From Pelargonium nanum (lineage: Eukaryota > Streptophyta > Magnoliopsida > Geraniales > Geraniaceae), in NCBI GenBank assembly GCA_036897485.1, contig JAYMTF010000790.1, positions 1 to 30,141 on the forward strand: DNA of 30,141 nt, written 5' to 3'. Below the pieces are notes generated by a model. It saw only the letters and a list, made by a program, of their open reading frames with translations. It was not told the DNA's origin and did not search any database. The translations under genes were made by a program, and so were the position numbers. Shown here one piece after another: positions 23,694 through 30,141 of this stretch (its first letter is position 1; every line of letters begins with the position of its first letter).

Positions 23694-25584
23694 AAATATA
23701 TAATAGAGAGGGCGCATGTTCCAAGAATACAATGCTAAGCAAAAACTCGTTATAGGAGACCCTTATAAGCCGATCTTAAGTAAAAGAAGCCTTTCTTTAT
23801 TTCAGGATTTGACTCTTTGTCACGAGAGTAGTCTTGGAGTTATAAAAACTGTAGACCTAGGTATATCAGCAAACAAAAAAAAATACTATTCTTTGGTTAC
23901 ACAATTCCAGTAAGAAAGCGGTTTAGCGTTAATATTTTAACTTATAATATCAGATACTGCACAAAATAATTTGTAAAACCCTCTCCTCAATTGAATGTAG
24001 GAAACCTCCTTAAAATTCTTACTATGATTAGAGACTCCGCTGAAGCCTTTCCTATTTATTTGACCTTGACAATAAGTAAAGAAGTTAGGCATTCATTTTC
24101 TATATTCCAGATTAGGCAGAATAAGTACAATCAAGAGAAATCTTACCTTAACCTTTCCTTTATTTACTAAATTTATTAGCTTTAGGTCCTAGAACCAGGG
24201 CATTCTATTTATATAGATATTACGCTATTCAGGTACTGCCCACTTATAAAGGGAAATTTCCTTCTCTATTCAACAAGCAACCGAGTTAAGTTATCCAAGG
24301 AATAAAACAGAACGTGTATAAGCGAAACCCTTTCTATATGCCGGTTTATTAAGGGTATCTCTATGGGGACCTCGAGAAATATAAAATTATTTTTGTGAAT
24401 TTAAATCAACTTTTTATTATTAAAGAAAGAGTACAACTTACGTTCAGTTTAGTATAATAGCCAACAATTAAGAATTATAGGAGTGCAAAAACCAGGACAG
24501 CTAATGAAAGCTTCTTCCTTCTAAATCTAAGTTAGATAAGTCCTCTAAAAGCTAACAAGTCAAGTTTCCTACTAAGTTCGAAATTGCTCACGCTATGAAA
24601 CACCTACACTTTGCTAAATCGGGATAGTCAGAGAATTTCCCCAAAATATGGTTTAAGATTACCTTTGTACTTTTTGCCAGCCATTCATTTCATTTTGTTC
24701 TGCAGCTAGTATGTTATTATCAAAGAAATAGGCACTCCTTATAAAGGTATCGAACTTTAATTATCTGGGATTCCCTTAGATCCCTATTACTTGGAGTCAC
24801 TCCTAATTAGTTAGATATTTGATAAGGATAACTAGATCTTTTAGGATCTTTTGTTGTATTTTGATCTCGATTTTTGATACATGTATTCCTTCTTTTGGGA
24901 TATTAATCAAGTTTAGTCTGAGAACTACCAATAGTAGTTATTTCGTACTCGCCTTGGGGAACACTAGATCATAAGCTTTCGACTTAGATCAATATAAAGT
25001 TATAAAAGTGAGGAGGACCCCTCTTAAAACGTATGTTTTGATACTACTCCTAAGTAATGAAAAGACTTTTATTATAAAAAGGGTACCTATTTACTGAACA
25101 CTTAGAGAAATTAAATTCTTGATATTACTTTATCCTGTATTCTGAAAACCTTGTAATACCCTTTTAAATAGTGGGCTCTATTTGTAGATTTATACTCCTA
25201 ATGATATCTTTCACTGAAAAGACTGGGTAACTTTAATGTAGGGTACATTTTATTATACTATTATAACATGCTTAGTAATAAAGAAGCATAACACGAGAGT
25301 CGCAAAAGTACAATGTCTACAAAATTCTCATGTTTTTTTGAACTAAATTTATTATTATGAATGCCCTGTCACAAGATTTGTACCTGTTTAATTTTTAATA
25401 AAGGTTTATAGGAGAGATCTAAGTACACCGATTTGAGTAGCCCTTTGGGTTAGGTATAACAAAAGACTTTCTAACTCTGGGCCAATATTTCTAATTTTTG
25501 TCATATGCCTAAAGCTCCAGGTGGACCCTGTTCAAAATTTTCCGCATTCTGCTCCATTGCCAGGAAAGCAGTAATACTATTTCT

Positions 25585-25600
25585 AAAAAAAAAAAAAAAA
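25585..25600 (+). repeat. A16 homopolymer tract
   Basis: Sixteen consecutive A bases, the longest homopolymer in the window. It could be a slippage tract or a trace of an inserted polyadenylated sequence. I see no target-site duplication or gene remnant upstream to support insertion. Confidence 0.8.
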
Positions 25601-27439
25601 GAAAGGATTTTCTGATGAATACTTTATGAATGCAAAAGGGCAAACAGCTCAAAGTCCTTCTTCTCTGACAAAAAAAGTATTGCTGTGTAGAATAAGTAAA
25701 AAAAAACTATATACTCCTCTTTAGCAAATCTTTTACTTTATGGGGTCCCTTTTTTTCTTAAATGTCTAAATGTCTGGCCGACTGCTATTACCTACTTTTG
25801 TCATCGCTGTTATACTAGAACTGTAGACTTCATATCTTACACTCTTATGGAACTTAACAAGATTCTGTTTAGGAATCCCTATATTCATACCATACTATGA
25901 AAAATAAATAACTATATTACCTCCATTTGGATATTTATTCCTTTAATAATAAATGAAAATTCAATGGGTGGAATATAAAAATGACTCGGAAAGTAATGGT
26001 GAACACATAAAATTCTTTATACAAGGAACTGCCTTTATAGAACAAGAATGCGGTTGTTACTCTAGTCATGGGTATACTATACAAAGAGTTTATAAAAGGT
26101 CTTTATCGATACTAATAATTTACGTGGTTATTACCCTAATTTCGTAAAAACCTTGGTGGTAAAATGGTCACTAGTAATAGAGTTTTGATCTGAGGATCCA
26201 CTTATTAAGAGAGGTACAATGCGATTTACTGGTCTGCTTGTTCCGAAGGGTTTTTTTCTATGCTGAGTCTTTACTTAAAATCCTATAGCTAGAGAACCTT
26301 AAAAAAAGCACCGAAACTCTGGATTCCCAAAAAGTGTTGCTGGGGAAAAGCTCTAAATACGAGGGATTACTCCTTTTTTACTCTTTATGTGTTTTGTTTA
26401 GGTAAAGATAAGAATTCTAGTACACATAACTCTAAAGAATACCCTAAATTCGCAATATCAATATCTTATTCTAAGTCTATTTTATAAGGGAGAACCCCAG
26501 GGCGATCCGATACACAGCTTAGGGAATTCTTGTAAACTCTTTAATTACCGTAGAAATATCTAACAACCAAGAATTCTGCATTCCCATGATGTGAGAAGGT
26601 TTACGTTCAGTGGGACCACCCATACCTATGTTTTAATGAATAGAATTAAAACAACATAGTTGTAAATTGGAGAAGAGATTCCTATGACTAGACTGGGAAA
26701 ATAATATGAAATTAGATATAATAAGTGGATAATTTCAAATATAAACGAAAAAGCACCCTGAAACTGTTTATACAGAAAGCTCTGTTTTTAAGTTCAAAAA
26801 AGTTTTTGAGAAAAAGGAGGGTAATACTCCAAAAATAAGAAAAAGCTTCACTGGGATCTTACATATAAAGTAACATTCAAGCAACCACCGAAAGTGTGTC
26901 TTCGTAGTCCGGTTGTAATAAGCTATCTAAGCCACTTATTTAAACTTGTAAACATTTACTTTTTTGTCAAATCCTTCTTTTCCCGTAAGCTACTTAATAG
27001 AGTTATAATTAGAACGATATACTAATTGATCCGAGAACAGAGTAAAAATTAACCAAGGAAACCAAGAAAATACTACCAAGAGTACTCAATCTACCCCACA
27101 GGATCTCTGCCGATTCTTTAACGATTCTCTATTTCTCTCCTTATTAAAAAAAATTATAAAAATCCTGGTTACACTTCATTGCCAGAGTTTGATTATGCTA
27201 AGAAATCTCGTCATTACATCGAAGGCAGCGCACTATCCCTTCTTTCTACAATGCAAAAGAAATACTAGATTTAGCTTTTCTCTTATTTATGTGTTACGTA
27301 ATAGGGGTGCTATGTAATTACCAGGATTGTAATGCAGTAAGCAGCTAGATAAAAACGACGGGGACCCTGCTTGGAAAAAGAAAAAATGTGCTTATGCACT
27401 AAATTACTCTTATACTAGCGCCTTATGCAATTATGTACT

Positions 27440-28270
27440 TCAAAAAAGGTCTTTTCGATTCCAACGCAACTTCTCTCGTTTCAGATCACGTAACAAACCA
27501 CGAATTCCTCCTGAAAAAGACAAGAGAAAGCCTATCCGAATAAGAAAAATAAAGGGCAGTTTGATTAGAGTGGTATACCATCCACCTATTCTAGTTCCAA
27601 GGACAGCATATAGATCCGTAAATAAATTTGTATGTATAGCAACTTCAGTGGTGCTTGTACTTTCCCTAAAGTACCTCTTTTCTGGGAACATACTCAACAA
27701 GAAGTCTTTATCTTCTTTATTCCCCAACCAGCGATGCAGAAAATGCTCCAGTTTTCCAGTTTCATATGAATGCATTGGCAAAAATGCCTCCTGATCGAGG
27801 ATGGGAGCCCCTCCTTTATAGACCATCAAATTACTACAAATTGAATGGAAGGTAGGCCCATGTAAATGATCAAGACCGCGCAAACAACAGAGTTCCTTAC
27901 CCATATTGAGTTCAGAACCCAAAGACAATCCCTGAGTAAACTCCAGCTTCTTCGTGTTAGACAGAACAAGACCCAAAACAAATATGCACACTCCTCCATG
28001 CGAAAGATTCATGCGCCTTTTCTCTCTTTGGTACGAAATGTGACCAAATCCTAAGGTCTCTGGGCTCGTCGGTAAGGCGGGAACTTCAAGTTGCCCCTCT
28101 TGTGTAGGTAGGCATACTACACGGCGTCTTCTTCTTAATTGTGCCCGATCCGCACGTTTAAATAATTTCTCGCGTGGTAAAAAGAATAAAGTACAAAAGC
28201 ATAGTAAGCAAAGCACACCAGCTAAAGATTCTAAATATGAGAAGTCTGCTTTAAATTCGAGAAAAGTCGG
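27440..28270 (-). CDS. ccmFN: CcmFN C-terminal half (haem lyase subunit), ccmFN2-like
   Basis: CcmFN belongs to the mitochondrial inner-membrane complex that attaches haem to apocytochromes c and c1 (System I). The product matches the C-terminal half of plant CcmFN as I know it: PREKLFKRADRA (residues 14-25 from a GTG start at 28216), MNLSHGGVCIF (69-79), GLDHLHGPTFHSICSNL (114-130), GKLEHFLHRW (154-163), MFPEKRYFRE (176-185), EVAIHTN (191-197) and GGWYTT (211-216), ending KLRWNR near the usual C-terminus. Membrane segments lie at about 73-87 and 217-234. The WWD haem-handling region of the N-terminal half is absent. The frame is open from a TGA at 28271-28273 (276 codons) but has no ATG before 28010-28012. 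GTG at 28214-28216 is the start used for numbering. Full-length CcmFN is about 570-590 residues; split ccmFN2 genes are known in Brassicaceae and Trifolium. The final KDLF differs from the usual tail. Either a split gene or a truncated but unbroken copy. Confidence 0.85.
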   Translation of the reverse strand, partial: PTFLEFKADFSYLESLAGVLCLLCFCTLFFLPREKLFKRADRAQLRRRRRVVCLPTQEGQLEVPALPTSPETLGFGHISYQREKRRMNLSHGGVCIFVLGLVLSNTKKLEFTQGLSLGSELNMGKELCCLRGLDHLHGPTFHSICSNLMVYKGGAPILDQEAFLPMHSYETGKLEHFLHRWLGNKEDKDFLLSMFPEKRYFRESTSTTEVAIHTNLFTDLYAVLGTRIGGWYTTLIKLPFIFLIRIGFLLSFSGGIRGLLRDLKREKLRWNRKDLF

Positions 28271-28700
28271 TCAATAAGAGAAAATTACTAAAAGTGGAAT
28301 ATACAAAAACCAAAACGAATGAAAATCATAAAAGATTGTCAACTCTAAAATTTGGACAATTTTAAAAGATGTTTTTTTGTAAGCGACGTGACAGCAGACT
28401 TAAACTCTACTCTTAAATCCATAAATTCTACCCCATATCCTCAGCAATGAGACTCAAATATGAGAACTTAAATAAAATTCATAACGCATCAACCACTTTG
28501 ATCAACATGCTTTGATAATTTGAATAGTGTGAAACCATTAAACCGTACCTTTGATCTTTATTGACGTCTATAAACATTTGAATTTGTGAATTCCAGAAAT
28601 ATATGGAAATTAGTGATGAGGTGGCAAAGAGGTGCATGCACAGCACAGCACGACAAGAGCTGCCGGCAGTGTAGACTGGAGCCAAATCCAAGGACCACTT
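28271..28700. other. Junction between mitochondrial-type and nuclear-type sequence
   Basis: The ccmFN frame is closed by TGA at 28271-28273 and CcmFN resemblance ends at about that point. The following 200-400 bases are AT-rich and hold no gene, and by about 28,600 the sequence has nuclear promoter texture. An 11-base word AAATATGAGAA occurs at 28233-28243 and again near 28455, and AAGTCTGCT at 28242 recurs inverted near 28393. These short repeats may be rearrangement traces or chance. Confidence 0.5.
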
Positions 28701-28705
28701 TTATC

Positions 28706-28968
28706 CACGTGTCACCTCGGACGGTCACCGTGAACTTATTTTATCATGTCACGTGCGGTTCCTCGCGTCATCCCTCTGAGCAACACGTGTTACGATCCTT
28801 CCATTTTTAACCATTTACCGCGTCCAAGGTTTCGCAACAACAATCCCTATTCGCCCCATCACATTTCCTAGAAATCACCAAAACGCCATTCTATTGTATT
28901 GCCCGTTTTTTTGCTTTTGGTTTTGAATTTTGAAACGGCGCTCACTTTATTTCCTCCTGTCTCACGTG
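28706..28968. promoter_or_regulatory. Cluster of four CACGTG G-boxes
   Basis: CACGTG occurs at 28706-28711, 28750-28755, 28784-28789 and 28963-28968. The contexts CCACGTGTC and TCACGTG match abscisic-acid response elements (ABRE), bound by bZIP factors, or bHLH/PIF sites. Four exact copies in 263 bases is well above chance and typical of plant nuclear promoters. The gene served is not visible; it could lie beyond the window or have been displaced. Since CACGTG is palindromic, orientation cannot be told. Confidence 0.55.
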
Positions 28969-29040
28969 ACAGCGACTAAAAGTCATTGCTGGTAGGTTCT
29001 GTTACGTACAGCGGACAACCATGGACTCCAATGGAACGCG

Positions 29041-29048
29041 CCAATCAG
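29041..29048 (+). promoter_or_regulatory. CCAAT box
   Basis: CCAATCAG matches the NF-Y binding core CCAATCA. It lies 73 bases beyond the last G-box, consistent with a nuclear promoter region. On its own such a motif is weak evidence. Confidence 0.35.
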
Positions 29049-29725
29049 ATCTGGCTTCTAGTTTTATTGGCCTATTTTCCGAAACTACCCTTTAACTGGT
29101 TTGCTGTGTTGTGGCTAGAATCTGTCGGTGGTTAATGGATAACACTGACAATTGACCTCATGGACGCAACAATAAACGTGCATTTACTATTGTGCCCGCA
29201 ATTATGGCGCGTGTAAAGCAAGAGACACGAGAGTAGTTTTTCTTTTTCCTTCTTTTTTTTATCAGAGAAAAAAAGTTACTGTGCGGTTGGTACTTTACGG
29301 ATAGGACAAGTACTTTCTCAGCGTACTTATTATTTACTGCTACTAAATTCACGTATTGTATTATAAAAATAAAATAAAAATTCACGATTTTAAGTTTAGT
29401 TTGCTAATCTGATTATGTAAAGAAAAGTGAGAGTTTTCTATGTTCATATAAAATAAATCACATAAATATAATGAAAATGATTGAAATTCAAAATCAAACA
29501 TTTGTCCTAAAGATAATATCATCCCATGCATGTTCATCTCCGCATTTTTTGACATTTTGATTACATTTATTTCTCTCTATGTTGTAATTTATTATACAAT
29601 AATTTGTAAATTTTTGTTACTGATAATAAAAATTTGATAGCCCCTAAATGCACCAAAACTTTTGAAAAACGTTGGATTAAGTCAAAGTCATAACATGAAA
29701 GATCCTTATACAATGATTTTTATTA
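29049..29725. other. Nuclear-type intergenic sequence
   Basis: AT-rich from about 29,320 onward, with a T-rich tract near 29,235-29,275. The frame at 29158-29385 (minus) is low-complexity and not convincing as a gene. I see no transcribed feature. Confidence 0.5.
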
Positions 29726-29753
29726 ACTAGTATGTTACCCGTGCGTTGCACGG
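29726..29753. repeat. Dispersed plant repeat motif with CCGTGC/GCACGG hairpin
   Basis: ACTAGTATGTTACCCG leads into the hairpin CCGTGC-GTT-GCACGG (29739-29753). I recognise this motif from memory as widely dispersed in angiosperm nuclear intergenic DNA, but I cannot assign its element class. It supports a nuclear origin of the right end. Confidence 0.45.
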
Positions 29754-29798
29754 AATGTAAAAACTTGTAATAAAAATTATTATTAAGTTTTTGAGTTA

Positions 29799-29902
29799 GG
29801 GCATCTCCAATGCATAACTTTTTTTGTGGGTGCTATAAAGGAGAGAGAGTGTGCCATGTCACTAGCACTCACTTTAGCATTTTACACTCCAATGTTTAGC
29901 AT
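29799..29902. repeat. Likely terminus of a nuclear non-autonomous element
   Basis: GGGCATCTCCAATGC (29799-29813) resembles an element end common in plant genomes. CACTCCAATG at 29885-29894 and two copies of TTTAGCAT (29873-29880, 29895-29902) follow. The matching inverted end would read GCATTGGAGATGCCC and is not present before the window ends, so the element is partial or runs past the edge. Class unknown; MITE-like is a guess. Confidence 0.35.
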
Positions 29903-30090
29903 CTTTTGACAAACAAATAATTATTACACCAATATTTAATAAATAAATAAAATATAATATTCGTTTGTTTTAAAAAATATTTATATTTTTCATGACCATT
30001 CCTTAACATCTTGTTTTAAAAATTATAAAATATATTTGAAAAATTGTAACTAAGTTCCGAGTACTTACAGAAAAAAACTAAAGCCGACAA

Positions 30091-30141
30091 TTTGGGTCAT
30101 AACATGCGACACGACACGAAATAAACGTGTTTGAGTTCTAA
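30091..30141. repeat. Dispersed plant repeat fragment (GACACGACACGAAAT type)
   Basis: TTTGGGTCATAACATG is followed by GACACGACACGAAATAAACG and TTTGAGTTCTAA. I recognise this word order from memory as a common plant nuclear repeat. It is cut by the window end and its class is not assigned. Confidence 0.4.

Larger units (their letters stand above)
23461..27430. other. AT-rich noncoding block, right end
   Basis: No recognisable gene. It includes two good hairpins (23465-23493 and 23673-23693), a spaced direct repeat GATCTTTT at 24835-24842 and 24845-24852, and an A16 tract at 25585-25600. Frames at 23716-23913 (65 codons) and 25953-26147 (64 codons, hydrophobic tail) match nothing I know. G+C rises on entering the ccmFN segment beyond about 27,430. 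Confidence 0.55.

Noticed and set aside
25585..25600. Poly-A tract as the tail of a processed retrocopy
   Set aside because: No gene-like sequence precedes it and no flanking target-site duplication is visible.
1..27430. CRISPR array or regularly spaced repeats
   Set aside because: No direct repeat of 20 bases or more recurs at regular spacing by eye; G-runs and T-arm motifs are irregularly spaced.
27561..28054. Plus-strand frames opposite the ccmFN segment
   Set aside because: They are antisense shadows of the conserved minus-strand frame, which explains the sequence fully.
28479..29385. Three 70-75 codon frames in the nuclear-type flank
   Set aside because: No recognisable domains; one is mostly Lys-rich low-complexity. 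Consistent with noncoding DNA.

Overview
The window has three unlike parts. Bases 1 to about 27,430 are AT-rich (about 34% G+C from eight lines I counted by eye) and hold no protein gene I can recognise. The longest start-to-stop frame there is 92 codons, roughly what chance gives at this composition. CG dinucleotides do not look depleted, stop-rich words (TAA, TAG, CTAG) are common, and purine/pyrimidine runs such as AAGG/CCTT and AAGGGGGG recur. This looks more like organellar spacer than old, methylation-decayed nuclear DNA, but the G+C is low for a flowering-plant mitochondrial genome as I know them (mostly low to mid 40s).

At 27,440-28,270 on the minus strand lies the one clear gene: the C-terminal half of CcmFN, a plant mitochondrial subunit of the System I cytochrome c haem-lyase complex. 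Its frame is intact for 276 codons, but it has no N-terminal half and no upstream ATG. It is either a split gene of the ccmFN2 kind or a fragment cut off near 28,270.

From about 28,300-28,500 to the end the texture changes to flowering-plant nuclear intergenic DNA. It has four CACGTG G-boxes within 263 bases, a CCAAT box, and pieces of what look like dispersed nuclear repeats. The organism is therefore a land plant, most likely an angiosperm. The window is either a nuclear locus with an organellar insertion, a mitochondrial locus with nuclear DNA inserted, or an assembly join.

Within the desert, the features that stand above chance are a perfect 36-bp palindrome at 2,359-2,394, an excess of exactly-six-G runs always written AAGGGGGG, and several tRNA T-arm-like motifs with weak or no remaining cloverleaf, including one resembling trnF(GAA). 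There are also a few 10-11 bp hairpins, a 10-bp tandem duplication and an A16 tract. I see no mobile-element gene, CRISPR array or intact RNA gene, and no evidence for a new multi-gene system.
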